DNA of 16,780 nucleotides. Source: Opitutales bacterium. GTDB taxonomy: Bacteria; Verrucomicrobiota; Verrucomicrobiae; Opitutales; CAG-312. The notes under the pieces are model-generated. The model was not told where the DNA came from. It saw only the letters and a list, made by a program, of their open reading frames with translations, and ran no database searches. Of the stretch, positions 1 through 9,549 are shown in pieces (within the stretch, counting starts at the first letter, position 1; each line of letters starts with the position of its first letter). Location of the stretch: NCBI GenBank assembly GCA_017623955.1, contig JAGAOA010000073.1:1-16780 (forward strand), written 5' to 3'. Both the position numbers and the translations under genes were made by a program.

Positions 1-1409
1 TAAATGTTGCCATTTATTGAGAGAGCATTTTTAGCGTCAACAGTGATAGCTGTTCCACCATTTACGGTTGCTGTTGCTGAATAAGTTTCATTTGTTCCCA
101 AAGCATATCCACCACCAAAAATATTACCAGTTATGTTTCCACCCGAAACGTTGATTGCTGTTCCTTCGTTTATAACCAAGTTTGCCGATGATGTTATTGT
201 AATCTTTGCAAGACCATCAGGGTTAGTGTACGAACCATTTATACCTAACGCTAAAGAACCACCATAAATTGCATCATTAATTGATACACCAAAAAGAGAG
301 GTTGTTCCAGAAGCATTTACAACACCACCTGAAATGTTAATTGTTGCATTCTTCATTGAAAGAGAATTCCAACCAGCATTTCCACCAACAATACCAGCAG
401 TTACCGATGAATTTCCTTTTATATTTATAGTTGTATCTCCAGTAACGTTTGTATTTACTCCGCCACCAATAATACCAGAAAAATATTTATCAACACCCAA
501 TATCTTATCAGATTTTTTTACAGTCCCTCCGTCTATATTGATATTTATGTTTCCGTCAACTTTGCTTGTTAAATGGGCATTATCTGTTGTTAAATCGTTT
601 ATATAGTTTCCACCGATAATACCAAATACAGTACCACTTATGTTTACAGTAGAATTACCTATCAAATCAGATGGTCTGCGATTTCCACCAACAACATAAG
701 ATGTTTTACCTGCACTACTTACAGTGATGTTTGTATTACCAAACAAATGTCCAAAGCCATCAGTCTGTCCTGAAATACCACCATAAACCCCCATTCCAGC
801 TCCATTAGTAATACTACCAGCAATAACAATATTTGTATTAGCTGTATAGTACCCACCGTCAGAAATCATACCAAGTCCAGTAATATCACTGTTAAATGTT
901 CCACCATAGATAATCATTGACCCTGTTAATTTATTGCGCTCAGCTTCATCCAAAAGTCCATTTGCATTAGAGTCGTTCCAACGTACAGCAGAGTTATTAT
1001 AAAAATTTATAGCAGAAAATTTGTTTGTAAACGTTCCATTATAAACATATGTGGTAGTATTTAAGTCTGAGTTCTCGACAGAAGAAAAACCAAGCCATGT
1101 TCCCATATACGCTCTCTTTTCCCCTCCGATACCCAAAAAACTATTTTTACCAAACGTAGGGCTATCGCTTTCGCTACCAATAATTGTAACCTTAGCTGAA
1201 CCCAAAATATTATTTGATGTTCGTTTTCCACTTTTTAACCATAAGTAGTCATACCCACTAAAGGTATTGCTTGTACCATCCGATGTTACAATTACTTTAG
1301 AATCTGAATTTGCAGTCAACTCATTCCAAAGCGCTTGAGCTGTTTTATCTTGTGTGAACCCCACCAAAGATGAACTCAATGATAATACTGTTATTATAAA
1401 CTTTTTCAT
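1..1409 (-). CDS. Secreted beta-strand-repeat surface protein, N-terminal part (runs off the window)
   Basis: The frame is open from an ATG at 1409-1407 to the left edge, 469 codons with no stop, so the C-terminus is missing. The N-terminus (MKKFIITVLSLSSSLVGF) is a Sec-type signal. Residues about 20-135 are a Ser/Thr/Asn-rich lead-in. From about residue 160 on, the chain alternates strand motifs (NITV, VNISG, NINID, TINIKG, TINISGG, INVSGG) with a recurring [IV]-x-GG turn (VYGG, VVGG, IIGG, IIGG, IVGG, IYGG, IFGG). This is the texture of a right-handed beta-helix or autotransporter-like adhesin. Residues D146-E157 form an EF-hand-like loop. No Shine-Dalgarno site precedes the ATG, only an A-rich leader; a TTGACA box lies at 1475-1480 without a convincing -10. 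It has no homology-based name that I can support. Surface location and an adhesive or structural role are inferred. Whether it ends in an autotransporter barrel or a sorting domain cannot be seen here. Confidence 0.85.
   Translation of the reverse strand, partial: MKKFIITVLSLSSSLVGFTQDKTAQALWNELTANSDSKVIVTSDGTSNTFSGYDYLWLKSGKRTSNNILGSAKVTIIGSESDSPTFGKNSFLGIGGEKRAYMGTWLGFSSVENSDLNTTTYVYNGTFTNKFSAINFYNNSAVRWNDSNANGLLDEAERNKLTGSMIIYGGTFNSDITGLGMISDGGYYTANTNIVIAGSITNGAGMGVYGGISGQTDGFGHLFGNTNITVSSAGKTSYVVGGNRRPSDLIGNSTVNISGTVFGIIGGNYINDLTTDNAHLTSKVDGNININIDGGTVKKSDKILGVDKYFSGIIGGGVNTNVTGDTTINIKGNSSVTAGIVGGNAGWNSLSMKNATINISGGVVNASGTTSLFGVSINDAIYGGSLALGINGSYTNPDGLAKITITSSANLVINEGTAINVSGGNITGNIFGGGYALGTNETYSATATVNGGTAITVDAKNALSINGNI
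939..974 (-). other. EF-hand/dockerin-like Ca2+-binding loop in the beta-repeat protein
   Basis: Twelve residues, D146-S-N-A-N-G-L-L-D-E-A-E157, match the EF-hand loop at every ligand position: D1, N3, N5, G6, hydrophobic L8, D9 and E12. It lies just before the first IYGG turn. I see only one such loop, so it could be a lone dockerin-like calcium site stabilising the start of the repeat domain. Calcium binding is inferred from the motif. Confidence 0.55.
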
Positions 1410-1535
1410 TTTTTGTATTAATATGTATGTTTATGTAGAATAAAGGGTAAGGATGTTGTTAAAAAATAAATACATGTCAACATATTTTTTATAACATACT
1501 GATATTTATACGATTAACATTTCCATAATTAGAGA

Positions 1536-1571
1536 AATAAAAAATCCCTCAACCGCATAAATTGAGAGATT
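1536..1571 (-). terminator. Rho-independent terminator after the GH2 gene
   Basis: Read on the minus strand, AATCTCTCAA (1571-1562) pairs with TTGAGGGATT (1552-1543). This gives a 10-bp stem with one G-U pair, a 9-nt loop, and then a run of six T in an AT-only tail. It lies 32 nt past the GH2 stop codon. The plus-strand side lacks a long T tract, so it should act mainly on the GH2 transcript. Confidence 0.85.
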
Positions 1572-1603
1572 TCCGTACATATAAGCTCTAAAAAATATTT
1601 TAA

Positions 1604-4552
1604 CTATTTAACAAATTTTTTTACAAAATCTGTTGCAAATTCTTCCTTAGGCGTAGGGGACTCTATCAAAGTTTTTAACACCCATGCACTCATATCTGAA
1701 TTTCTTACAGCATTGTGCGATAATCCACTTATAATCAACACCCCCTTACCAACCTTAGCGCGCATTACTGATGAGTACTCTTTAAGGTACATCAAGCTCG
1801 ACAATGCTCTAATTGTGTTTTCAGGTTTTGACGAAAGATTCTCAACATCAAAACGATGACTATTTGCAAACATAGGAGCAAAAGCCTCTCCACAGAAATG
1901 CTCAGGAGCAATAACCGCCAATGGAGAAGTCTTTTCTACAAAATGTCCTACATAATTTGAACCATCATGACCACCAGCACGCCACCATTGCGACTTATAT
2001 TTCATATCGTATCTAGGTAAGAATTTCTTTGGTGAAAACAACACGACAGTAGCACCATTTTCGAGTGCATTCATAACATCTTCTGTTATTTCTTTTGCAA
2101 ACATAACGTCGCCCGATTTCAAATTCTTGCAATCGACTGATGCTTTTTCCGTCCACTTACTTGGCACATATTCGGCAACATTTTTGCCTACAACAACGTT
2201 GCTTGCCTTGAGATTTTCAGCCTTAGGGAAAACATAGAAATTCCAATCATTTGCAACCGACATTTCTTTTGATTTTGCCGAAAAGCACAAAGTATACATC
2301 TTAGGAACATTGCTACTTTCAACAAATTTCTCTAATCCTTCAACCGAACCAAAATTAGTTATCTTGCCGAATCCAGAATGAATTTGCGGTAGATTAAATT
2401 TTTTAATTTCTTTATTTCCGCACTTCAACACAACTTCACAATTAGGCGTAAATGCTACTGTTGAGAAATTTGAGATTTTGAAATTTGCCGAAATTTTTTC
2501 ACCTGCATTGTAGCCGAACTTCAAACCACTCTGCAATGCAACAACAGGCGAATTAAACTTGCGAATTTCTTCTGTTTTAAAACCTTCTTTTTGACGGAAT
2601 GCAAAGTCGAATATACCGTCGGAGCTTGTCCAATAATCTTGAATTAACCACCAGTGATACCCTGTTATATATGGGTTTTTACGGATAGTTTCAATATTGT
2701 GTTTATGAACTCTTAGCATGAGTTTTTCACTTGCCAAGCCCCACTGCTCTGCTTTATAGAGCATATCTCGTTTTGCGAGAGTTTCAACCGACTTTGTAAG
2801 CCAAAATGGTTTGAAGTTTGACCCCTCAAAAAACTTAACAACACTCGGACGTGTAAACGTACAGAAGTTTGAAGTTTCGTGCGAAATCACAGGCTTCAAC
2901 GGGACATCAACATCAACAGATTTCCCTTCAAATTTGTTTGTTATATGTTTACAACGAACAGATTTTTTAGTGTCGTACTTGCGTTCAAAATCTACAAAAT
3001 CTGCCCATTCATCGAACAAGACAAAATACAAATCTAACTCAGGTCTATCGTTTTTCGCATCGAGAATATACCCCTCCCACTCGCCATCTGTATCTACAAA
3101 TAGTCTATCTGGGTCGAGCGAACGAGTAGCTTTCATAAAATACGTCAAAAGCGGATTTTTACGTGCTGGAACGTCTTCACCCATATACAGTTCGTTTCCT
3201 CCAACCCACGCTAATATACAAGTATAATTGCGATACTCTTTCACTGCTTGACGATATATATCTCTATAAAAACCCATAGAACAATTGTATGAATTTCCGG
3301 CTGGAGCTATATTACGCCAATGCTTTGTTCCAGGCATTTGACACGGATACCCAATAGTAAATTCAGCATTTGGCATAATGCCGACTTCATCGCAAGCTTC
3401 GTAATATTCTGGAGGCATAATCGTGCTATGATGACGAACATGATTAAAGCCCAACGCCTTGATTTTCTTTAGACGATCTATATACATCTGCTTATCGAAA
3501 GGCATTGAAAATTCTTTGAGATAAATATGGTCGTCGCCATAGCCCAAAAGATAAACTGGTGCGTTGTTGAGCATTATTTTTGTACGATTTACAAAACCTG
3601 CCCCCCAACCTTCTTTTATCTGAATACTTTTTATACCTTTACGCCATTTAAACGAGTGCAATTCTTTGCCTTTTTCATTTAAGAGCGACAATTTCAAACT
3701 GTACAAATACGGATTATCTGGCGACCAATATTTTGCATTCTCAATATCAGCAACAACTACTTGCGTTTCGTATGACCGACCAACTAAATTCTGTTTTTTT
3801 GAAGATACTTTTTTACCATCAGCATCGAAAACTTCTAACATCAATTTGCAAGCCTTATCATTTTTTGATCCAGTTAAACTAAATATTCCAGCTTTGACAT
3901 TTTTAGCATTAAAAACTTTTGCTTCTGCAATAATTCTTGCTGGAATATTTTGTGCAGGAATTGGAAGTTTTGTACGTATGTAAACATCGTCTAAACGGAT
4001 TTTTGGCAAACCTTCAAGATAAACGTGTCCATACAAACCACCCCAAGCTAAATCCATATAATCATTGAGTTGAGCAGCTCCCAACATAGCATCGAACTGG
4101 TGACGTTGACGCGAATCTACATCTATGCAAATCTTATTTTTTTCACCTATATTTAAATGTTTCTTTACAATTACTCTATGCGAGCCTGTAAGACCTAAAA
4201 CCTCACCAATGTAATTGTCGTTTATCCAAATTTTAGCATAGCGAGAAACACCTTCTATAACTAAATTTATATCTAAATCTTCCCATTCATCTGGAACTTC
4301 AATCTCACGCTCATATTTACCAACACCAACAAAATTATTGTGAACTTTCTCGGTTGGTTTGCCATAACCTTGAGCATCCCACGCCCCTGGAACACGGATT
4401 TTCCCCGATTGAATAACACCACCTTCTGAATTTAACGTAGCAAAATTCCACTCACCATCAAGACTTAACTTTTGTGTTTCCATTGCGTGCGAAGTTGAAC
4501 AAGACAACACCGCACACAACACTATTGCATAAAAATATCTGCTAATATTCAT
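1604..4552 (-). CDS. Secreted glycoside hydrolase family 2 (beta-galactosidase/beta-glucuronidase-like)
   Basis: This 982-residue protein hydrolyses a terminal beta-glycosidic bond in the periplasm or outside the cell; the exact sugar cannot be read from sequence. Residues 1-23 are a signal peptide ending SHA. Residues about 28-195 form the GH2 sugar-binding beta-sandwich, 200-305 the immunoglobulin-like domain, and about 310-660 the TIM barrel. The barrel shows the family pattern RHHSTIMPPEYYEACDEVG. The acid/base is N453-E454 in WVGGNELYMG and the probable nucleophile is E559 in PVISHET. A further 300 residues follow, including a flavodoxin/glutamine-amidotransferase-like stretch at about 800-970 (GATVVLFSP, GKGVLIISGLSHNAVR) that short GH2 enzymes lack. 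The ATG has an AT-rich leader with no clear ribosome site. It lies 63 nt after the TetR gene with no obvious terminator between, so read-through from the efflux operon is possible. It ends in TAG. Confidence 0.9.
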   Translation of the reverse strand: MNISRYFYAIVLCAVLSCSTSHAMETQKLSLDGEWNFATLNSEGGVIQSGKIRVPGAWDAQGYGKPTEKVHNNFVGVGKYEREIEVPDEWEDLDINLVIEGVSRYAKIWINDNYIGEVLGLTGSHRVIVKKHLNIGEKNKICIDVDSRQRHQFDAMLGAAQLNDYMDLAWGGLYGHVYLEGLPKIRLDDVYIRTKLPIPAQNIPARIIAEAKVFNAKNVKAGIFSLTGSKNDKACKLMLEVFDADGKKVSSKKQNLVGRSYETQVVVADIENAKYWSPDNPYLYSLKLSLLNEKGKELHSFKWRKGIKSIQIKEGWGAGFVNRTKIMLNNAPVYLLGYGDDHIYLKEFSMPFDKQMYIDRLKKIKALGFNHVRHHSTIMPPEYYEACDEVGIMPNAEFTIGYPCQMPGTKHWRNIAPAGNSYNCSMGFYRDIYRQAVKEYRNYTCILAWVGGNELYMGEDVPARKNPLLTYFMKATRSLDPDRLFVDTDGEWEGYILDAKNDRPELDLYFVLFDEWADFVDFERKYDTKKSVRCKHITNKFEGKSVDVDVPLKPVISHETSNFCTFTRPSVVKFFEGSNFKPFWLTKSVETLAKRDMLYKAEQWGLASEKLMLRVHKHNIETIRKNPYITGYHWWLIQDYWTSSDGIFDFAFRQKEGFKTEEIRKFNSPVVALQSGLKFGYNAGEKISANFKISNFSTVAFTPNCEVVLKCGNKEIKKFNLPQIHSGFGKITNFGSVEGLEKFVESSNVPKMYTLCFSAKSKEMSVANDWNFYVFPKAENLKASNVVVGKNVAEYVPSKWTEKASVDCKNLKSGDVMFAKEITEDVMNALENGATVVLFSPKKFLPRYDMKYKSQWWRAGGHDGSNYVGHFVEKTSPLAVIAPEHFCGEAFAPMFANSHRFDVENLSSKPENTIRALSSLMYLKEYSSVMRAKVGKGVLIISGLSHNAVRNSDMSAWVLKTLIESPTPKEEFATDFVKKFVK

Positions 4553-4615
4553 GGCAGATATTTTTTATTTTTATAAAAGATTAGCAAGATTTTTTTAGTC
4601 CTAATTCTTCATAAA

Positions 4616-5284
4616 TTACTTTAAGACCTTATCGAGCATCGAAAAAATTACATTCCTAATTTTTTCAATTTCAACCGAACTAATCTCATGCCAATTCATA
4701 GAGAGCATTACCGAATTAGGAACTGCCCCAAAACGAATCAAAGACCCCAATATTGCAGTCGACATAATTCTTGCAGTTTCATCGTCTACTTTATCTTTTA
4801 AAATCATTTTGATTGATTCTCGAAGAAGCTCATCAGTCTTTCCAAATATACGGGAATGAAACTGTTTGAAAAGCTCGGTATTATTAAATTCTTCTCTAAA
4901 TATAATCGATAATATATTTTTAAAGACGTGTTTTTTATCCTCATCAACACCAAGTAGTCTCCACGAAATATAGTCATTTAGCAACGCACGAGCTTCGCTT
5001 TCGGATGGATTTTCCATTAGTGCCTCAAATCGCTTATGAAACGGCTCCGTCAACTTCGATATATGTTCAATGATAGCATCAATCAAAATAGCATAAAGTT
5101 CATCTTTACCTTTGAAATAGTAACTGATTGCAGCGATATTTACCCCAGCGCGTTTAGCAATATCACGTGTGCCTACGTTTTTTACAGGAGCATTGCCGAA
5201 TTCGACCAACGCCGCCGCTAAAATTTTTGACGGCGTATCTAATTCAGCTCCATCTAAGAAATGTTGTATGAAATTGTATTTCAC
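4616..5284 (-). CDS. TetR-family transcriptional regulator (CecR-like)
   Basis: This is a 222-residue repressor with a typical TetR N-terminal DNA-binding domain. Residues about 17-63 contain the helix-turn-helix (T39-RDIAKRAGVNIAAISYYF-57), followed by GKDELY. The phrase NIAAISYYF is reminiscent of the CecR (YbiH) group, and the C-terminal helices should bind a ligand and form the dimer. The start is GTG at 5284-5282, six bases after the stop of the outer-membrane factor. No ATG in this frame would keep the whole HTH domain and there is no Shine-Dalgarno site, so translation is probably coupled to the upstream gene. It is the last gene of the efflux operon, which suggests it represses its own operon. 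The inducer is unknown. Confidence 0.88.
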   Translation of the reverse strand: MKYNFIQHFLDGAELDTPSKILAAALVEFGNAPVKNVGTRDIAKRAGVNIAAISYYFKGKDELYAILIDAIIEHISKLTEPFHKRFEALMENPSESEARALLNDYISWRLLGVDEDKKHVFKNILSIIFREEFNNTELFKQFHSRIFGKTDELLRESIKMILKDKVDDETARIMSTAILGSLIRFGAVPNSVMLSMNWHEISSVEIEKIRNVIFSMLDKVLK

Positions 5285-5290
5285 TTTACA

Positions 5291-6805
5291 TTACAGGGTT
5301 GGAAGTATATCATCTTGACCAAAATCATCGTTTAAGTTGCGACCAGCTTTATCAACAACATTAGACTCTTTTTGTTCATCAGCAACCTTTGAGCTCCAAC
5401 CGCCACCGAGCGATTGAATTAAACTAACACATGCTCTGTAACGTTCTCCACGCAATACAATTAACGAACGTTCATTGTTCAAACTAGTACGTTGAGCATC
5501 ACTTACCGAGAAATAGTCAGTGTATCCTTCGTCGTATTGAATGCGAGTCATTTTTTGCACATCAATAGAAGCCGAAACCAATTTTACTCTAGCCTTATAT
5601 TCTACTGCTAACCACTTTATGTTTGCCAAAGAATCTTCAACTTCTTTTATAGCTGTAAGCACCTTAGATTTATAGTTTTCTAGAGTTTCTTTGTGTGCAG
5701 CCAAAGCAATACGCTTTTGTGCCAAATTTCTACCTGCTTCAAAAATAGGAATGTAAATTTGAGGGCTAATACCCCATGCAAAACTATTTGAATTTATAAG
5801 TTTATCGATTTTTGCAGCATTTAAATCTGTATTGGCAGTCAACGATATTGTTGGAAAGAATGCAGCCTGAGCCGAACCAATTCGAGCATTTGCGGCATAT
5901 ACAAGACGTTCTGCAGCCGCTATATCTGGACGACGTTCTAACAATTCCGATGCAATAACCTTCGGCATTTTCGGGAAGTTTTCGTCAAGGGCTTCAATCT
6001 TAACGCCAATTTCTGCGGGAGTAGAACCAATCAACAACGCCAACATATTTTCAGTCAAAATCAACTGGCGGAAACACGAAGCCAACTGGGCACTCGCCTC
6101 GTATTCTTGTTGTATAGCACGTTTTAGGTCTATATTTGTAGAGTAGTCCATAGCCACGCGTTGACGAACCAATTCAGTATCGTCTTTACGAACCTTCAAA
6201 GTTCTTTCAAGAACAGCTATTTCTGACTTTAATGAACGTATTGAATAATAAGTCTTAGCTACATTTGCCTGTAAATTTAGCATAAGATTTTGATATTCAC
6301 AAAGCATTGCTTGAGCGGTTGCTACATCAGAGTCTAACAAGCTACGAATGCGACCAAATAAATCTAAGTCCCAAGTCAAACCGAATCCTGTTGTCCAAGA
6401 ATCGTAACTCTTTTCGCCCATAAACATCTTGTTATTTTGCGACATTCCAGTTCTTGAATACGATGCATGTGCATTTAGATGTGGATACAAATCAGCCTTG
6501 TCCATCAAAGCCGCCTCGCGTGCTTTTTCTACTCGATAAAATGCGGCAGCCAAATCTGGATTATTTTTAGCACAACGTTCTAGAAGAGCATCTAGTTTAT
6601 TGTCGCCAAAAATCTTCCACCAATCTCCTTTGGGAAGAGAATCGGCAGGAACTGCGTTTTTCCACATAGTTGCATCGCCTCTATCGAAGTGTTCTGCGGT
6701 AACGGTTGCAGGCAATTTTACGGCTTTTGAAGCTTCTTGGTAATCAGGTCCTACCATACATCCGCATAGAGCGATCGTTACTGATAATACTAAAAGTTTT
6801 TTCAT
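5291..6805 (-). CDS. Outer-membrane efflux lipoprotein, NodT/OprM family
   Basis: This 504-residue protein is the outer-membrane channel of a tripartite pump. The signal sequence ends in a lipobox, LCGC, with lipidated C16, directly followed by the family signature MVGPDY. Two outer-membrane-factor repeats of long helices and short strands follow, at about 65-270 and 285-475 (for example ERRPDIAAAERLVYAANARIG, typical of NodT proteins). An AAGGAA ribosome site overlaps the end of the RND gene, whose stop lies two bases upstream of this ATG. Length is normal for the family and the frame is intact. It should dock with the membrane-fusion protein and RND permease encoded upstream. Confidence 0.93.
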   Translation of the reverse strand: MKKLLVLSVTIALCGCMVGPDYQEASKAVKLPATVTAEHFDRGDATMWKNAVPADSLPKGDWWKIFGDNKLDALLERCAKNNPDLAAAFYRVEKAREAALMDKADLYPHLNAHASYSRTGMSQNNKMFMGEKSYDSWTTGFGLTWDLDLFGRIRSLLDSDVATAQAMLCEYQNLMLNLQANVAKTYYSIRSLKSEIAVLERTLKVRKDDTELVRQRVAMDYSTNIDLKRAIQQEYEASAQLASCFRQLILTENMLALLIGSTPAEIGVKIEALDENFPKMPKVIASELLERRPDIAAAERLVYAANARIGSAQAAFFPTISLTANTDLNAAKIDKLINSNSFAWGISPQIYIPIFEAGRNLAQKRIALAAHKETLENYKSKVLTAIKEVEDSLANIKWLAVEYKARVKLVSASIDVQKMTRIQYDEGYTDYFSVSDAQRTSLNNERSLIVLRGERYRACVSLIQSLGGGWSSKVADEQKESNVVDKAGRNLNDDFGQDDILPTL

Positions 6806-6807
6806 AA

Positions 6808-9543
6808 TTATTCCTTATTTGTAGGCTTGTAATTTTTTCTAATTACATAGAAGAATACAGGTGTAAAAATCAATCCCATAAAGGTAACACCTAGCATACC
6901 ATACATAACAGCAGTACCGAGTGGTTGACGCAATTCAGAACCAGAAGTCAACGAGAATGCGAGAGGTACCACACCTAAAATAAACGCAAATGATGTCATC
7001 AAAATTGGACGAATACGATTTTGCGAAGCATCTGCAGTAGCACTGATAATTTCTTCTCCTTTTTCTTGTCGTTGTTTTGCAAACTCAACAATCAAGATAG
7101 CATTCTTACATGCCAAACCGATTAGAACAACCATACCAATCTGAGTCATCAAGTTGTTGTCCAAATTGCGAGCATCTATACCTAACAAAGCAAATAACAA
7201 AACTAGAGGCACAATCAATATAATGGTCAATGGCAAAGTCCAGCTTTCGTATAAAGCAGCCAAAATCAAGAATACGAAAACTACGCACAACCCAAAAATG
7301 ATAATAGAAGTATTACCAACTAATTTTTCTTGATATGCTAGATCTGTCCATTCCATACCCATACCAGAAGGCAGAGTTTCGGCAGCAACACGTTCAATGA
7401 CAGCCATAGCTTCGCTGGTACTGTACCCCGCACCCAAGTTACCCATAATTTCTGCCGATGGATACAAGTTGTAACGATTTACCGTATCAGGACCAACAAC
7501 TCTACGAATAGTAGCAACCGAACCCATTGGAACATTGCCTCCATTTCTACTTGGAACTTTTAAATTATAAATGTCTGGAATATCGCCACGTTTCGAGCCC
7601 TCAGCCTGCATAGATACACGATATACACGATTGAGAATATTGAAGTCGTTTACATATACAGAACCTAAATTGAACTGCATAGTCTCAAATATCGAGCGAA
7701 TTGGAACGTTCAGTTTCTGAGCTCTTTCGCGATCGATATCAACATACAACTGTGGTGTAGAAATACGATATGTAGAAAATGCAAGCGATATTTCTGGATT
7801 TTGCGTCATAGCCTTATACGCAATCTCATGAGTATATTTTGCTACGTCAGCAATACCACGTCCAGTACGGTCTTGGATGTAACATTTGAAGTCGCCTCCC
7901 ATACCGATACCATTAACTGCCGGAGGTGTCAATACGAACGAGTTAGATTCTGGAACACCTTTTTTCAAGCCCATATAAATTTGTCCTAAGAGCGAGTCTA
8001 ATGTAATGCCCTTCGCCACGCGTTCTTCCTTAGGACGCAATTTCACGAACAATGCGCCTGCATTGCTCAATTTAGTAAACGTTGCCCCCGACAATCCTGA
8101 AATTGTTGTTATATCTTCAACACCATCTATTTTTTCAATAATAGCTCTTGCCTTATCGACAGCCTTGCGAGTGTGGTCTAGAGTTACACCATCAGGTAAT
8201 TGCATCGCACCAAAGATATACCCGGTATCCTGTTTTGGAATGAAGCCCCTTGGCACAACTTGAAATTGATGACCTGTCCAATATAACAAGCCCACATAAG
8301 CAACTAATACAATAATTGAAAATCTCAATAATCTGCGAACAAATGCACCATACTTTTCTGAACACCAGAAGAAGCAAGCATTGAACGCTTTGAAGAACCA
8401 ACCAAAACAAAAGTTCCACACAACTGTAAACCAGTCTGGTTTTTCGCCTTCTTTCATCAAAATTGCACACAGTGCTGGCGAAAGAGTTAACGATACTATC
8501 GCCGAAATGATAGTTGAAGCGGCTATTGTAAGTGCAAATTGACGATAAAACTGCCCCGAAATACCTTCAATAAATGCAGTTGGTACGAACACAGCACTCA
8601 ACACAAATGCAATAGCTATAAGAGCTCCTTGAACTTGGGTCATAGCCTTCTTTGTAGCTTCACGCGCATTCAAGCCATCTCGCATATTGCGTTCTACATT
8701 TTCTACAACCACAATAGCGTCGTCAACAACTATACCGATAGCAAGCACCAAACCGAACAAAGACAAGTTGTTGATTGAAAAACCAAACAACATCATAAAG
8801 AAGAATGTACCAATCAATGATACAGGAATTGCAAAGATTGGAATAACAGCAGCGCGCCAATTTTGCAAAAATACCATCATAACTAGAACAACCAATAATA
8901 CGGCTTCGTAAATGGTATGATACACAGCATTAATCGAATTCTCGATGTACTCAGTATTATCTAGGGCAATCTTGTAATCAACGCCCACTGGAAAAACTGC
9001 AGCCATTTCATCTAAAACAGCACGCAAACGCTTTGCAGTATCTAGAGCATTAGAACCAGGCAACTGGTATGCTGCCAATGTTACGCAATCTCTACCATTT
9101 AATTTCGACTCATCCCCATACGTATATGCGCCAAGTTCGACGGTAGCGATATCTTCTAAACGCACAACTTTGCCATCGTCATCATATTTAACGATAATCT
9201 TTTTAAACTCTTCTGGAGTCGAAAGTCGTCCTTGAGTGTTAATAATTAACTCGTACGCAGCATCTGGATTACTGATTGGCTCTTGATTAAGTTTACCTGC
9301 CGCAACTTGCTTATTTTGTTCGCGTAGAGCAGCCGCAACTTGCGATGGTGTCATATTTACATGTTCAAGCTTTTCTGGATTTAACCATATACGCATTGAA
9401 TATTCTCTCGCACCAAAAATATTGATAGAACCAACACCATACACACGAGCCAAACGGTCTTTCATTTGTGTGATTGCGTAGTTTGTCAAATAAAGTTTGT
9501 CGCGCGAATCATCGGGCGAAAACAAACTTACTAACAACAACAT
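6808..9543 (-). CDS. RND (HAE1) efflux permease, large C-terminal part downstream of an in-frame TAG
   Basis: These 911 residues correspond to AcrB from just inside the first porter subdomain to the end. Visible are the rest of PN1/PN2, TM2-6, the second porter half and TM7-12. The proton-relay residues are kept: the Asp pair in GIVVDDAIVVVENVERNM (411/412 if the two parts are joined), the Lys in GLACKNAILIVEFAKQ and the Arg in RIRPILMTS. The first ATG (9543) has no Shine-Dalgarno site and does not look like a true N-terminus. Its residues MLLLVSLFSPDDSRDKLYL continue the family text (...SPDMLLVV.LYSPD.SRD...). The missing first 134 residues lie in the same frame immediately upstream, separated by TAG-CCA-GAT. 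Joined length is about 1,047 residues, normal for the family. It is either a pseudogene made by one nonsense change, or expressed by read-through or reinitiation, or a sequencing error. Confidence 0.9.
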   Translation of the reverse strand: MLLLVSLFSPDDSRDKLYLTNYAITQMKDRLARVYGVGSINIFGAREYSMRIWLNPEKLEHVNMTPSQVAAALREQNKQVAAGKLNQEPISNPDAAYELIINTQGRLSTPEEFKKIIVKYDDDGKVVRLEDIATVELGAYTYGDESKLNGRDCVTLAAYQLPGSNALDTAKRLRAVLDEMAAVFPVGVDYKIALDNTEYIENSINAVYHTIYEAVLLVVLVMMVFLQNWRAAVIPIFAIPVSLIGTFFFMMLFGFSINNLSLFGLVLAIGIVVDDAIVVVENVERNMRDGLNAREATKKAMTQVQGALIAIAFVLSAVFVPTAFIEGISGQFYRQFALTIAASTIISAIVSLTLSPALCAILMKEGEKPDWFTVVWNFCFGWFFKAFNACFFWCSEKYGAFVRRLLRFSIIVLVAYVGLLYWTGHQFQVVPRGFIPKQDTGYIFGAMQLPDGVTLDHTRKAVDKARAIIEKIDGVEDITTISGLSGATFTKLSNAGALFVKLRPKEERVAKGITLDSLLGQIYMGLKKGVPESNSFVLTPPAVNGIGMGGDFKCYIQDRTGRGIADVAKYTHEIAYKAMTQNPEISLAFSTYRISTPQLYVDIDRERAQKLNVPIRSIFETMQFNLGSVYVNDFNILNRVYRVSMQAEGSKRGDIPDIYNLKVPSRNGGNVPMGSVATIRRVVGPDTVNRYNLYPSAEIMGNLGAGYSTSEAMAVIERVAAETLPSGMGMEWTDLAYQEKLVGNTSIIIFGLCVVFVFLILAALYESWTLPLTIILIVPLVLLFALLGIDARNLDNNLMTQIGMVVLIGLACKNAILIVEFAKQRQEKGEEIISATADASQNRIRPILMTSFAFILGVVPLAFSLTSGSELRQPLGTAVMYGMLGVTFMGLIFTPVFFYVIRKNYKPTNKE

Positions 9544-9549
9544 ATCTGG

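Noticed and set aside
334..1248. Two plus-strand open frames (334-606 and 1051-1248)
   Set aside because: They lie opposite the long continuous minus-strand frame of the beta-repeat protein, which has a signal peptide and repeat structure.
7106..8911. Several short open frames on both strands inside the RND gene
   Set aside because: They are shadows of a strongly conserved permease and have no start signals of their own.
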